Shown in pieces: positions 1-9,128 of a stretch of 64,000 bases of DNA. The stretch's first letter is position 1. The number at the start of each line of letters is the position of its first letter. Position numbers and translations under genes: made by a program. The notes beneath the pieces are model-generated. The model made no database searches. It saw only the letters and a list, made by a program, of their open reading frames with translations, and was not told where the DNA came from. Source of the DNA: Mogibacterium timidum ATCC 33093 (GTDB lineage Bacteria; Bacillota; Clostridia; Peptostreptococcales; Anaerovoracaceae); assembly GCF_000525775.1 (NCBI RefSeq), contig NZ_JALU01000005.1:1-64000 (forward strand), given 5' to 3'.

Positions 1-54
1 ATCGTCTGGAGTGAACTCCATAGAGAGGACAATTATCCTTCTTACTGGGATTAG
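1..54 (+). CDS. Possible 3' end of an unidentified protein (partial)
   Basis: Reading frame 1 is open from the first base to a TAG at 52-54. It encodes 17 residues ending in EDNYPSYWD, a composition that looks like real protein rather than chance. The rest of the gene lies outside the window, so no family can be named. A short open frame at a window edge can occur by chance, so confidence is low. Confidence 0.3.
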   Translation: MVWSELHREDNYPSYWD

Positions 55-94
55 CAAAACACGTTTTTTGTCCTATAAGCCTCCGTTGTCGTAA

Positions 95-134
95 TTTGAC
101 ACGTTTTATCACAGGTTGTGTGACAAGTGTCAAA
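95..134. repeat. Inverted repeat TTTGACAC/GTGTCAAA
   Basis: TTTGACAC at 95-102 is mirrored by GTGTCAAA at 127-134, giving 8-bp perfect arms 24 bp apart. The right half also contains the smaller dyad TGACA-AG-TGTCA (121-132). It lies in the 1-347 interval upstream of the TetR gene. A second regulator-binding site is a plausible reading, but this is inference. Confidence 0.35.
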
Positions 135-269
135 GTTTATAGATGCAAATTTATTCATTAAAACGTATAAACAAATAAATGTGAAAAAATACAGGTCATG
201 TAATTTTATGCAGAATTAAAAAATATACCTTTAGACATTTAAGAATTTCTATAGACAATCTAAATTGCT

Positions 270-314
270 TTGTAATTTTGCCTGCTGATGATATAATATC
301 TATCATCAGCAGGC
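270..314 (+). promoter_or_regulatory. Promoter embedded in a palindromic operator upstream of the TetR gene
   Basis: GCCTGCTGATGATA (280-293) and TATCATCAGCAGGC (301-314) form a perfect 14-bp inverted repeat with a 7-nt spacer. A -10 hexamer TATAAT (292-297) sits inside the dyad, and TTGTAA (270-275) lies 16 nt upstream. The dyad ends about 20 nt before the ribosome binding site of the TetR-family gene. This is the classic arrangement for TetR autorepression. A short mRNA hairpin is the alternative. The rest of 1-347 is AT-rich with nothing else recognisable. Confidence 0.7.
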
Positions 315-347
315 AAGCTGTCTTTAGAAGGGGAAAAGGAGAAAGGA

Positions 348-983
348 ATGGGATTTGACCCTAAGCAGGACGCTTTACAAAAAGAAGAAACCAATAGGCG
401 AATACTTGATGCGGGCTTCAGTATATTTTCCGAAATGAATATAGACAAGGTCTCTATGGCAAAGGTTGCGGACAAAGCGGGGATAGGGGTCGCAACCTTA
501 TACAGATATTACCGAACCAAGTCCGAGCTTGTGGTCGCTGTCGGAACCCATGCATGGAGCAAATTCATAATAGGCTATATGCCTCTTATAAACGAGGACA
601 AGGCAACAGCCGTGGAAGAACTTGAATTTTTCCTTGATTCATTTCTTGAATTATATAAAAACCACAAGAGACTGCTTTGCTTCAATCAGTTCTTTAATAT
701 TTACATCAGGAATGAAGCAGTTCCTCAAGAGGCTTTGAACTCATATAATGAAATGATTGACAGACTTGCAATGCGTTTCCATAGAACTTATGTTAAAGGC
801 GAGAATGACAAAACACTGTGCACGGAAATGAGTGAAAGAACAATGTTTTTATCTATAATGCATCTCATGCTTGCCGCTGTCACAAGATATGCGGTGGGAC
901 TTGTTTACGAAAATGACAGCGAGTCGGATAAGGAGCTTATTTTACTCAGAGATATGCTTATGTGTGAGTTTACGCCAAACTGA
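348..983 (+). CDS. TetR/AcrR-family transcriptional regulator
   Basis: A 211-residue one-component repressor. The N-terminal helix-turn-helix lies at about residues 16-62, with the typical recognition segment AGIGVATLYRYY at residues 44-55. The C-terminal helices form the ligand pocket and are not diagnostic. The ATG is preceded by AAGGAG with good spacing. A perfect 14-bp operator overlaps the promoter just upstream, so autorepression is likely. The next two genes, a DUF1254 protein and an alkyl-sulfatase-like hydrolase, follow on the same strand with gaps of 40 and 93 bp. The regulator therefore probably controls them in response to an alkyl or steroid-like substrate. Family assignment is firm; the ligand is inferred only from context. 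Confidence 0.9.
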   Translation: MGFDPKQDALQKEETNRRILDAGFSIFSEMNIDKVSMAKVADKAGIGVATLYRYYRTKSELVVAVGTHAWSKFIIGYMPLINEDKATAVEELEFFLDSFLELYKNHKRLLCFNQFFNIYIRNEAVPQEALNSYNEMIDRLAMRFHRTYVKGENDKTLCTEMSERTMFLSIMHLMLAAVTRYAVGLVYENDSESDKELILLRDMLMCEFTPN

Positions 984-1023
984 TATCGCGGAACTAATAT
1001 GAAGTATTAAGGAGGATTTTAAG

Positions 1024-2349
1024 ATGAGAGAAGAAATGAAACATGACAGAGCAAGATCGCTTATTGAGCAGGCGTTTATTTTTTCTTTTCCACTTGTTCT
1101 GATGGACATTACCAAGGAAGTCAGCACCAACACAGTCGAACCCTCAAAATCAAAGGCCCCTGTTAACTGTTTTTTTCATGCAAAGGCTCTCGCTACATCG
1201 GAGTTCAGGCAGGTTGTCACACCTAATGTTGACACGCTTTATTCTCAGGTTTTTTTCGATTTAAAGGACGATGCTCTTGTCGTTAAAAAGCCTTATGCAG
1301 ATAGGTATCTGACATTTCAGATTATGGACGCATGGTCCAATACCGTGGCAACCTTGGGAACGGGTGGAGATACGGACGGAGAAAAAACATATATACTTAC
1401 AGGACCTTCTTTCAGAGGGGATATTCCCGAGGGAATGGATAGGATTGAGGTTCCTACATCTATCGGTTGGCTGCTCGGAAGAACAATCTGCTATGGTGCC
1501 GAAGATATACCCAACATCTACAAATTGCAAAGTGAGATGGATGCCGAGACTCTGTCGGGTTTTATGTCTAACGGGGAAATATCAAAAGGCTCTTATGATG
1601 CGAGCAAAGACGGTGTTCCTCTTACGATTGCAATGAATCTTTCACCGACAGAGTATTTTGGGAGATTCAACAGACTTCTTATGGATAATCCTGCATATCC
1701 CGAGGATAATGAGTTGCTCCGAGAGCTTGCGGATTTGGGAATAGGCGCCGGCCTGAGCTTTAGCCCTTGTCTTTCTTCTGAGGATTTGGAAGATTTCTGG
1801 TGTGAAATGAAAGACCTGCTTCTTCCTAAATTGATCAAAGCAACATTGAAATTCATGGTCAGAAACGGCAGCTTTAAATTCTATGGTGATCCGATAAGCC
1901 GTTTCGGTAAGGAATACGAATACCGTTGTCTTGTTGCAATCGCAGGTTTCGGTGCAAATCCTGTGGAGACCGCCGTATATCTCAAAGCGGAAGAAGACGA
2001 CAGTGGAGAGAAGCTAAATGCCAAAAACAAATACTTGCTGCATTTCATGTCGAACAGTCTGCCGCCGGTTGGAGAGCATGGATTTTGGTCGGTAACAGCA
2101 TATGGCGATGATGATTTCTTGATTTCCAATCCGCTGGACCGTTATGCAATAAGCAATCGAAGCAGTTTCAAGCTAAACGAGGATAATTCCTTGTATTTAA
2201 TACTCCAGACTGAAGAGCCGAATGAAAATAAGGAGAATTGGCTACCTGTGGGTAGTGACGGATTTCATCTTTTTCTTAGAATATACAGACCCGATAACAG
2301 CGTGCTGAACGGAACATGGGAAGCGCCTAAAATAACGAAAATCGGCTAA
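1024..2349 (+). CDS. DUF1254/DUF1214 domain protein
   Basis: 441 residues. The N-terminal part, with motifs such as VVTPNVDTLYSQVFFDL and YLTFQIMDAWSN, matches the DUF1254 family. The C-terminal part (KYLLHFMSNSLPPVGEHGFW, then DNSLYLILQTEEP) matches DUF1214. Two-domain proteins of this kind are widespread, mostly in Proteobacteria, and their biochemistry is poorly defined. No signal peptide is seen, although many homologues are exported. AAGGAGG stands 9 nt before the ATG. It sits between a TetR gene and an alkyl-sulfatase-like gene and is probably co-transcribed with both, which suggests a shared role in handling an amphipathic or sulfated compound. Domain assignment is good; function is unknown. 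Confidence 0.85.
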   Translation: MREEMKHDRARSLIEQAFIFSFPLVLMDITKEVSTNTVEPSKSKAPVNCFFHAKALATSEFRQVVTPNVDTLYSQVFFDLKDDALVVKKPYADRYLTFQIMDAWSNTVATLGTGGDTDGEKTYILTGPSFRGDIPEGMDRIEVPTSIGWLLGRTICYGAEDIPNIYKLQSEMDAETLSGFMSNGEISKGSYDASKDGVPLTIAMNLSPTEYFGRFNRLLMDNPAYPEDNELLRELADLGIGAGLSFSPCLSSEDLEDFWCEMKDLLLPKLIKATLKFMVRNGSFKFYGDPISRFGKEYEYRCLVAIAGFGANPVETAVYLKAEEDDSGEKLNAKNKYLLHFMSNSLPPVGEHGFWSVTAYGDDDFLISNPLDRYAISNRSSFKLNEDNSLYLILQTEEPNENKENWLPVGSDGFHLFLRIYRPDNSVLNGTWEAPKITKIG

Positions 2350-2442
2350 AGACCGACAATATAGTAAAACTTAGCTATCTTAACTATAAAAAAGATTGCT
2401 GCGATTGCTGCCGGGGAAACATATTAACAGGAGGTAAATATT

Positions 2443-4386
2443 GTGAGAATAGATAGAAAATTTTTAGGCAGGTCGTGTTGCTCGTGCGCAACGACGAGTA
2501 CGGCTAAAGCTAACAGGACATGGTATTCTTTGCTTAATTTTTCGGATGAACGTGAAAAAGAATGTGCACTGAGAGGTCTGATTGAATCACCGGAAGAACT
2601 TGTTATTAAGCGTGACGACGGTGAAGTGGCGTGGGATCTCGGAGATTTCGATTTTATCAAGGACAAGGAAGCGCCCGACACGGTAAATCCGAGTCTATGG
2701 AGACATACGCAGCTCAACACTTACGCGGGACTTTTTGAAGTATGTGACGGTATATACCAGGTGCGCGGCTACGATATGGCGAATGCAACTTTCATTAAAA
2801 CAGAGCATGGCTGGATAATTTTTGACGTTATGATGTGCAAGGAAAATATGGAATCAGCTATGGCGCTCATGGAAAAGCATTTCGGAAAGCTCAATGTCAA
2901 GGCAATTCTTTACAGTCACTCTCACATAGATCACTACGGCGGAATTATGGGTGCGATAAATGCCGATCAGGTGGCTGATGCGAGCCTTAGCTTAGAAGAA
3001 CAACTCGCTTCCGGTAAGGTCCTGATCTTAGCGCCCGAAGGATTCTTAAAGCATGCAGTGAGCGAAAACATTTACTGCGGCGCTGCTATGGGAAGAAGAG
3101 CTCAGTATCAGTACGGTTCAATTATGAAAGCCGGAGAAAAAGACCGTATGGCAATAGGTATAGGACTTGGCCAGTCACGAGGAACGGTCGGTCTGCTGGC
3201 ACCTACAATAGAGATAACTGGCAATGATACTATCACGATAGACGGGCTTGAAATTCGCTTCCAGCTGACGCCCGGAACAGAAGCACCGGTGGAAATGAAC
3301 GCATATTTCCCTAAATATAAAGGCCTGTGGATGGCTGAAAATTGCACCGGGACTATGCATAACATTTACACTCTGCGCGGGGCTCAGGTGCGCGATGCCG
3401 AGGCGTGGGCACGCTTCATACTGGAGGCCGAATATCTTTTCGTGGATGAAACCGAGGTGGTTTTTCAATCTCACAATTGGCCGCACTGGGGAAAAGAAAC
3501 CGTAAAGGAGTATATGCAGGATACGGCTGCAGTTTATCAATATATAAACAATCAGACGCTGCATTACATCAACCGGGGTCTCACTCCTGCGGAAATCTCA
3601 AGGAAACTGGAGCTCCCGGACAGGCTCAATAAAGTCTGGTATTGTCGCCAGTATTACGGCACGTTAAGTCATAATATAAAAGCAGTTTATCAACGATATA
3701 TGGGCTGGTACGATGCCAATCCGGTCAATCTCAACCCGCTTACTCCCGAGGATACCGCAAAAAAATGGATTTCATACCTTGGTGATTTAGAAAAGGTTCT
3801 GAGCAAGGCGAAGGAGGATTTCGACAAGGGGGAATACCAGTGGGTAGCTCAGTTGACAAAGGAACTCGTATTTGCCAAGCCGGATCTCAGGGAAGCAAGG
3901 GAACTGTGTGCAAAGGCTCTTGAACAGCTCGGTTATCAGTCTGAAAGCGGTCCGTGGCGCAGCGCCTACCTTATGGGAGCGTGGGAGCTTCTTGATGGAA
4001 ATCAGTCATGCAACGAAGGAACCGTAAAGGGCAATGAAGTAATGATGATGGGGATGACGACAGAGATGATGCTGTCATACATAGATATTATGACAGATGC
4101 TCTGGCAGCACAGGACGATAATTTCACCCTAAATCTTAAAATTACCGATACGAACGAGGAGTACCTCGCAGTAAGAAGAGATGGTATTCTGCTCGTCTAT
4201 AAGGGAAAAGCCAAAAGGAAGGCAGATTGTTCCATTAGTTTAGAGCGTCTGCAGCTACTCTCGCTTATGTTTGGGAAAAAAGAAGTTATGGAGAGGATTT
4301 CCGTAACAGGAGATCAAACTGTGCCGCTACGGCTTATCAAATATATGTCTCCACTAGTATTGAACTTCAACATAATAGAACCGTGA
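2443..4386 (+). CDS. Alkyl sulfatase-type metallo-beta-lactamase-fold hydrolase (SdsA1/BDS1-like)
   Basis: 647 residues in the three-part layout of SdsA-type alkyl sulfatases. The metallo-beta-lactamase domain (about 95-400) carries the zinc signature HSHIDH (H159, H161, D163, H164) and the family motif LRGAQVRDAEAW. A helical dimerisation domain follows (about 425-520), then a C-terminal SCP2-like lipid-binding domain (about 525-647). Known members hydrolyse primary or secondary alkyl sulfates such as SDS. Unlike secreted SdsA1, no signal peptide is visible, so the enzyme is probably cytoplasmic. The N-terminus has a CCSC cluster of unknown meaning. GTG start with a strong AGGAGGT site. Last gene of the TetR-led cluster, closed by a hairpin at 4409. 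Family is firm; the substrate could equally be another sulfate ester. Confidence 0.88.
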   Translation: MRIDRKFLGRSCCSCATTSTAKANRTWYSLLNFSDEREKECALRGLIESPEELVIKRDDGEVAWDLGDFDFIKDKEAPDTVNPSLWRHTQLNTYAGLFEVCDGIYQVRGYDMANATFIKTEHGWIIFDVMMCKENMESAMALMEKHFGKLNVKAILYSHSHIDHYGGIMGAINADQVADASLSLEEQLASGKVLILAPEGFLKHAVSENIYCGAAMGRRAQYQYGSIMKAGEKDRMAIGIGLGQSRGTVGLLAPTIEITGNDTITIDGLEIRFQLTPGTEAPVEMNAYFPKYKGLWMAENCTGTMHNIYTLRGAQVRDAEAWARFILEAEYLFVDETEVVFQSHNWPHWGKETVKEYMQDTAAVYQYINNQTLHYINRGLTPAEISRKLELPDRLNKVWYCRQYYGTLSHNIKAVYQRYMGWYDANPVNLNPLTPEDTAKKWISYLGDLEKVLSKAKEDFDKGEYQWVAQLTKELVFAKPDLREARELCAKALEQLGYQSESGPWRSAYLMGAWELLDGNQSCNEGTVKGNEVMMMGMTTEMMLSYIDIMTDALAAQDDNFTLNLKITDTNEEYLAVRRDGILLVYKGKAKRKADCSISLERLQLLSLMFGKKEVMERISVTGDQTVPLRLIKYMSPLVLNFNIIEP

Positions 4387-4408
4387 GTAGAGAAAAACAG
4401 TGTTTAAA

Positions 4409-4454
4409 AAGCAAAAGAGAAGCCAAGCCATTTGAGCCGGCTTCTCTTGCTTTA
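4409..4454. terminator. Bidirectional terminator between convergent genes
   Basis: AGAGAAGCC (4417-4425) pairs with GGCTTCTCT (4439-4447), and the stem extends through AAGCAA/TTGCTT with one bulged A. It lies between the alkyl sulfatase gene (+) and the XRE regulator (-), and T- or A-rich flanks serve both directions. Confidence 0.75.
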
Positions 4455-4470
4455 TCTGCAGGCTATTGAG

Positions 4471-5328
4471 TTATGCTTTATAAGCGACGGCAACCGAAGT
4501 CAAACTCACATATTTATTGTTGCCGATCGAATATTTGATTTCGAAAATACAGAACCAGACAGCAGTTTTGTTTTCATCAAGATTGTCACTAAACGTTACC
4601 TCATCCTCAAAGAGAAAGTCTGACAGGAACACAGTAACCCCGGCATCATCCTTTTTATATGTAACCATTTTATCTTTTCTTTCTTGAGGAGCTACAGGCA
4701 TTCCCGGTGCAGTGTAGAGTTTTATACTGTCTATCTTCGGAGCTTGATTTTTATAGTCAGTGTCTTGGAATCGCAGCTTCACGTAGGACTCAGCTCGATT
4801 TTTTATGAATACGCAAGGTACATCACCTTCAATTTTGCCACAAGTATTACTTCTTATATTAATTCTCTTTGATTCCGAAAAAGACTCATAGCTGCCGGCA
4901 TCAAAGGTCCTTGTAATGGCAGAGGATGGTGAACTCCCGTAAATATCAACCATCATTTTGATATTAGTATCAGTTGTAATTCGAGATTTGTCAGGAGTTG
5001 GCTTGTATGAAAAATGGAGAACAGTAAACAATGCTGTCAGGAGACCGAGTATCAAAACAACAGATACAAGAAGCGTTTTTTTCCACAATGACAGCTTTTT
5101 CCTAGTAGTATCAATACTCTTAATGTATATCTCATCCTCCTTGATAAGCGTATCAAATGATACTTCGTACTCGTTGCTTATGTGTTTAAGGATTTCCATA
5201 TCAGGATAGTGCTTATCATTTTCCCAGTTTGAAACGGTCTGGCGTGTGACGCCGAATCTTTCGGCAAATTGCTGCTGACTGAGATTATGCGACTTTCTTA
5301 TTTCTTGTATCTTGGTTCCGATTGACAT
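4471..5328 (-). CDS. Membrane-anchored XRE-family helix-turn-helix regulator
   Basis: 285 residues from the ATG at 5328, chosen because GGAGGTGGGGT precedes it; the longer upstream extension lacks a ribosome binding site. An N-terminal Cro/C1-type HTH (about residues 3-58, with LSQQQFAERFGVTRQTVSNW) is followed by a polar linker and one transmembrane helix (about 95-118, LLVSVVLILGLLTALFTVL). An extracellular C-terminal domain of about 165 residues is not recognised. Such proteins may sense an envelope signal and respond from the membrane. The gene is convergent with the alkyl sulfatase cluster and monocistronic. The DNA target is unknown. Confidence 0.85.
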   Translation of the reverse strand: MSIGTKIQEIRKSHNLSQQQFAERFGVTRQTVSNWENDKHYPDMEILKHISNEYEVSFDTLIKEDEIYIKSIDTTRKKLSLWKKTLLVSVVLILGLLTALFTVLHFSYKPTPDKSRITTDTNIKMMVDIYGSSPSSAITRTFDAGSYESFSESKRINIRSNTCGKIEGDVPCVFIKNRAESYVKLRFQDTDYKNQAPKIDSIKLYTAPGMPVAPQERKDKMVTYKKDDAGVTVFLSDFLFEDEVTFSDNLDENKTAVWFCIFEIKYSIGNNKYVSLTSVAVAYKA

Positions 5329-5659
5329 ACCCCACCTCCAACCTAACCTTACCGTATAATACATGAAAACAAAAGCAAGAATTGTTTTACATGTATCTCT
5401 TTTGAGGGAAACCAAAGTGTTTGATTCTTCAAATCCCGGATCCAAAATCCAATAGAGATGAATCGTAGGGAAATCATCAATTTAAATAAGTCATGCCGGT
5501 TTCCTTGACTTAAGATTAAAATGATTCGACTTTCCATTGTACATAAAAATACAAGAAATATAACTGTAGATGCAGAATTGCCTGTAAAACACGTATATAA
5601 TGTAATTGAACGGATCAAAACAGGATTTACGATATTGCAGTCCGGAAGGAGAGCAGGGT
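5329..5659. other. Divergent intergenic region between the XRE and cupin genes
   Basis: 331 bp between two divergently oriented genes, AT-rich, with no convincing reading frame. A possible promoter for the cupin gene is TTGTAC (5537-5542) with TATAAC (5559-5564), 16-nt spacing. A lone TATAAT at 5596-5601 has no good -35. No other structure was seen. Confidence 0.35.
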
Positions 5660-6313
5660 ATGAAAGAAAAGGAAGGAGAGGTTTTCTCCATAGCAAAGGA
5701 TAACAGACCGATTTCGGGATGCACTATTTCAAAGGAAATATATAATGGCACAGAGCACATTACTTATTTTTCCCTGGCAGCAGGAACAGATATCAGTGCT
5801 GAGATTTATCCGTATCACAAGCTGATTCTGGTTGCGGATGGAAGTGCAGAGGTATATGGAGCCGATGGCTTTAACAGGGGATTGAACGACGGAGATATAA
5901 TATTAACACCTACAGATGCACCGATAGGTATACGTACATCGGTGGGAGCAGTTTATATAGAGATTTCAGTTCAGAAGGAGGCTATTATGAACGGAGCAAT
6001 TAAAGCAGGAGAGGTATTCAATTTAGCGGAAATTATTCCTTATCAGGAAGGTAAAATCGTAAACATGGATCTTGTCAATAACGACAAGATGAAATTTGTT
6101 GTAATGGCATTTGATAAAGATACGGGGCTTGCCGAGCACGCTGCACCCGGCGAAGCAATAATATTTGCACTGGATGGCGAAGGCGTGATCAGTTACGAAG
6201 GTAAGGATCACGTGATTAAGGCAGGGGAGAATTTCCACTTTGCTAAAGGTGGGCTGCATTCTGTAAAGGCCACGGCTAATTTCAAGATGGCATTGCTGCT
6301 GACACTTGAATAA
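5660..6313 (+). CDS. Double cupin-domain protein
   Basis: 217 residues from the ATG at 5660, chosen because GGAAGGAG lies 8 nt upstream; a longer frame starting at 5606 lacks such a site. It has two beta-barrel cupin halves. The first (about residues 25-100) has ISAEIYPYHKLILVADGSAEV and GDIILTPTDAPIGI. The second (about 135-215) has GLAEHAAPGEAIIFALDGEG and HVIKAGENFHFAKGGLHSV. His and Glu residues in each half could bind a metal. Single-enzyme functions cannot be told from this fold; sugar or small-molecule binding is common. The gene stands alone, divergent from the XRE gene. Confidence 0.75.
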   Translation: MKEKEGEVFSIAKDNRPISGCTISKEIYNGTEHITYFSLAAGTDISAEIYPYHKLILVADGSAEVYGADGFNRGLNDGDIILTPTDAPIGIRTSVGAVYIEISVQKEAIMNGAIKAGEVFNLAEIIPYQEGKIVNMDLVNNDKMKFVVMAFDKDTGLAEHAAPGEAIIFALDGEGVISYEGKDHVIKAGENFHFAKGGLHSVKATANFKMALLLTLE

Positions 6314-6521
6314 TATGAAAGGTGTGCAGTCCCTTCATTGCTGTTTGTGCCGCCGATGAGAACGGCGATATGGAGATTAAGATGAGAAAAATAAGTAAGC
6401 GGAAGAATATGAAAAGATCCCGTAAAACCCTCATAGCCATACTCAGCGATGTGTGAAGACGACAGCAAAAAACCGCAATTTTTTATAAATTCAGAGTTGT
6501 AATAGGAACAGAAGGGACATA

Positions 6522-7688
6522 ATGCTAAAATCCACTATCAAGCACAAAAATGTCGAATTTACCGAGCTGTTCTATGATCTGGTGTTCGTATATGCCATAT
6601 CCAAGACAACCGGGCTGATTCACCATCTGCATGACGGAATCGTGGGTGGCGATGCCTTTCTGACTTTCCTTGTCACACTTTTTGTGCTCGTCGATGCATG
6701 GATGCTGCAGACTGTATTTACGAATCAGTACGGCAAGAATTCGTTTCTCAATATCTCGATTATGTTCATCAAGATGGTGATACTGCTCGTGTTCTCGGGC
6801 ATGATTGTCAACGACTGGTACGACCACTTTGATTACCTTTGCTGGACTATCTGTCTGCTGTCGATCGTGCTGTTCCTGCAGTATTTTGTCCAATATTATA
6901 GTGACGAAACAACTGCTGCTGAGAGACACTCAATTAAAGGATTCCTTGCAGTTACCGGGATTCGGGCGGTCGGAATATTTACGGCAGGTATGTTTCCTCT
7001 GTTTCCGGGTTTTTACATATATCTTGCTACGATTGCGGTGACTTTCTGGATGCCTATCAATTTCAGGAGGAGACAGGAGCAGGTCGAGATCAATTTCGTT
7101 CACCTAGTCGAGAGAGTTGCGCTTCTTACTATTATAAATTTTGGCGAGATGATCATGGGTATCGCCCGGTTTTTCACGCCTCAGACGTTTACGCTCAAGT
7201 CGGTGCTGTATTTCGTCATTGTTGCGAACCTGTTTCTGTACTATTTCAGTGCGTTCAACCACGCGGTAGACGAGCACCGGAACACGCACGGGATATTCAT
7301 GCTGTACAGCCATTATCCGATTTATATCGGGTTGATCATGATTACCGTTGCCATGACTTTTATAAGCGAAAATGCGGCAAATGTTCACTTTGTCACGGCG
7401 TTTCTGTACATGGGCCTTTTTATGTTCCAGTGGGCGGTCATTGCAAATAATCGGTACAGCAAGCCGTACATGCGGTTTAATCGGCGATATCTCGCAGTTC
7501 AGGCGGTGATCCTCGTGGCAGGGTTTATGACGAGTTTCAACCTTGCGCATAATGACGCGGCGGTGCTGTATGTCACAACGGTGATGGTGGCAGCATTGAC
7601 GGTGCATGCGATAGGGTTTCTATATGCGAGGAATTTGAAAGAGAGAAGGAGGCTAAAGAAATCTACTTCAGGCGCCAAGACAAAATAA
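6522..7688 (+). CDS. Low temperature requirement protein A (LtrA) family membrane protein
   Basis: 388 residues with the LtrA opening EFTELFYDLVFVYAI and about ten to twelve hydrophobic helices, including the conserved ERVALLTIINFGEMI segment. LtrA was named for a Listeria monocytogenes gene needed for growth at low temperature; its biochemical role is not established. The start ATG follows AAGGGAC. The C-terminus is basic and probably cytoplasmic. The 208 bp before it contain no clear gene. The gene is monocistronic or at most weakly linked to the preceding cupin gene. Confidence 0.88.
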   Translation: MLKSTIKHKNVEFTELFYDLVFVYAISKTTGLIHHLHDGIVGGDAFLTFLVTLFVLVDAWMLQTVFTNQYGKNSFLNISIMFIKMVILLVFSGMIVNDWYDHFDYLCWTICLLSIVLFLQYFVQYYSDETTAAERHSIKGFLAVTGIRAVGIFTAGMFPLFPGFYIYLATIAVTFWMPINFRRRQEQVEINFVHLVERVALLTIINFGEMIMGIARFFTPQTFTLKSVLYFVIVANLFLYYFSAFNHAVDEHRNTHGIFMLYSHYPIYIGLIMITVAMTFISENAANVHFVTAFLYMGLFMFQWAVIANNRYSKPYMRFNRRYLAVQAVILVAGFMTSFNLAHNDAAVLYVTTVMVAALTVHAIGFLYARNLKERRRLKKSTSGAKTK

Positions 7689-7782
7689 AAAATATCTAGA
7701 GAAATCAGAGAATAAATGGGATAATCCGCCTTAAAAAAGGTGTAGCATTATCTGTACAACAATTGATAATACGGAGGAAACA

Positions 7783-8970
7783 ATGAGGAAGCTTGTAAAA
7801 AACAATGTAAGTTGGGTCGGATACATGGATTGGGAGCTCAAGACTTTTCACGGTGATGAGTATTCGATTTTAAATGGTTCAAGTCAAAATGCATTTTTGA
7901 TTGAGGAAGAGAAAACTATTCTTGTGGACACCGTATGGCTTCCACACAGAGATGAGTTTATAGAGAATCTGAAGGCTGAAGGAGTGCTGGACAAGATCGA
8001 CGCAATCATTGTAAATCACGGTGAGCAGGACCATTCAGGTTCGTTGCCGGCGCTGCTCAAGGAGATTCCGGGCACGCCGCTCTACTGCACTGCGGCATGT
8101 GTAAAGAGCCTTGAAGGGCAGTACGGCAAGCAGGGATGGAATTTCAACGTGGTGAAGACCGGTGATAGCCTTGATATAGGAAACGGGAAGCAGCTGGTGT
8201 TTATCGAGATGAAGATGCTCCACTGGCCGGATTCTATGGCTACATATATGACTAGGGACAACATCCTGTTCTCTATGGATGCGTTCGGACAGCACTTCGC
8301 AGTTGAGGAGATGTTCAACGACAGTGCAGATCAAGCGCTGCTTGACAGGGAAGCGATGAAGTATTTCGCAAATATCTTAAATCCTTTTGCACCGTTTGTA
8401 ACCAAGAAGCTCGCAGAAATTGCAGAGCTGAACCTACCAATTGACATAATCGCTCCGTCACACGGCGTGATATGGCGCGACAATCCCGGACAGATAGTTG
8501 AGAAGTACGCTGCTTGGGCAGATGCTTATCGGGAGAATCAGATTACAGTTGCATACGATACGATGTGGGAGGGTACGACTAAGCTGGCGCACGCAATCGC
8601 TGATGAGATTCACAAGCAGACACCGGATACTGTTGTAAAGGTTTATAATATCGCCAAGACAGACAAGAACGAGCTCATGACGGAGGTCTTCAAATCAAAG
8701 GCTATTGTCGTTGGTTCGCCGACTTGCGTAAATGATGTGTTGACAAGTGTCGCAGGATGGCTATCTTTCTTAAAGACTTTGAAGTTCAAGAATAAGAAGG
8801 CTGCTGCATTTGGCTGCTACGGCTGGAGCGGTGAGTCAGTTAAAATTCTGCAGGCTAAGCTTGCGGATGCGGGATTTGAGGTTATAGAAGGGCATGTGCG
8901 CTCATCCTGGAATCCGGATGAAGAGGATTATGCAAAGATTCCGGAGATGGTTTCGGATTTGGTTAAGTGA
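7783..8970 (+). CDS. fprA: A-type flavodiiron protein (FprA-like O2/NO reductase)
   Basis: 395 residues. The N-terminal beta-lactamase-like domain carries the diiron ligand motif HGEQDH (H79, E81, D83, H84), followed by a second ligand region (LHWPDSMATY) and SMDAFGQH. A C-terminal flavodoxin domain (about 255-395) has the FMN-binding segment FKSKAIVVGSPT and GCYGWSGESVK. Flavodiiron proteins reduce O2 to water or NO to N2O in anaerobes, drawing electrons from rubredoxin or similar carriers; no rubredoxin gene is adjacent. The start follows CGGAGGA. The 5' region has the short repeated dyad GATAAT...ATTATC...GATAAT (about 7711-7772), which may be regulatory. The following 158 bp hold nothing recognisable. 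Confidence 0.92.
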   Translation: MRKLVKNNVSWVGYMDWELKTFHGDEYSILNGSSQNAFLIEEEKTILVDTVWLPHRDEFIENLKAEGVLDKIDAIIVNHGEQDHSGSLPALLKEIPGTPLYCTAACVKSLEGQYGKQGWNFNVVKTGDSLDIGNGKQLVFIEMKMLHWPDSMATYMTRDNILFSMDAFGQHFAVEEMFNDSADQALLDREAMKYFANILNPFAPFVTKKLAEIAELNLPIDIIAPSHGVIWRDNPGQIVEKYAAWADAYRENQITVAYDTMWEGTTKLAHAIADEIHKQTPDTVVKVYNIAKTDKNELMTEVFKSKAIVVGSPTCVNDVLTSVAGWLSFLKTLKFKNKKAAAFGCYGWSGESVKILQAKLADAGFEVIEGHVRSSWNPDEEDYAKIPEMVSDLVK

Positions 8971-9128
8971 TCCGGACTTTCAAATATGCATCTAAATATG
9001 AGACTTCTCGAATAGATAGAGTGAAAGCAGCATGCACAGTTGCTGAGGATGAGAAGCTTTTGTCCCTTATTAAGTTATTTGCTCTTACAATTAAAACGAG
9101 TTCAGCGTAATGGCACGGATGAGTAGCA

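Noticed and set aside
6314-6521. Coding-like stretch (FIAVCAADENGDMEIKMRKI) between the cupin and LtrA genes
   Set aside because: No start with a ribosome binding site and only about 40 codons. It may be a remnant but could not be tied to any family.
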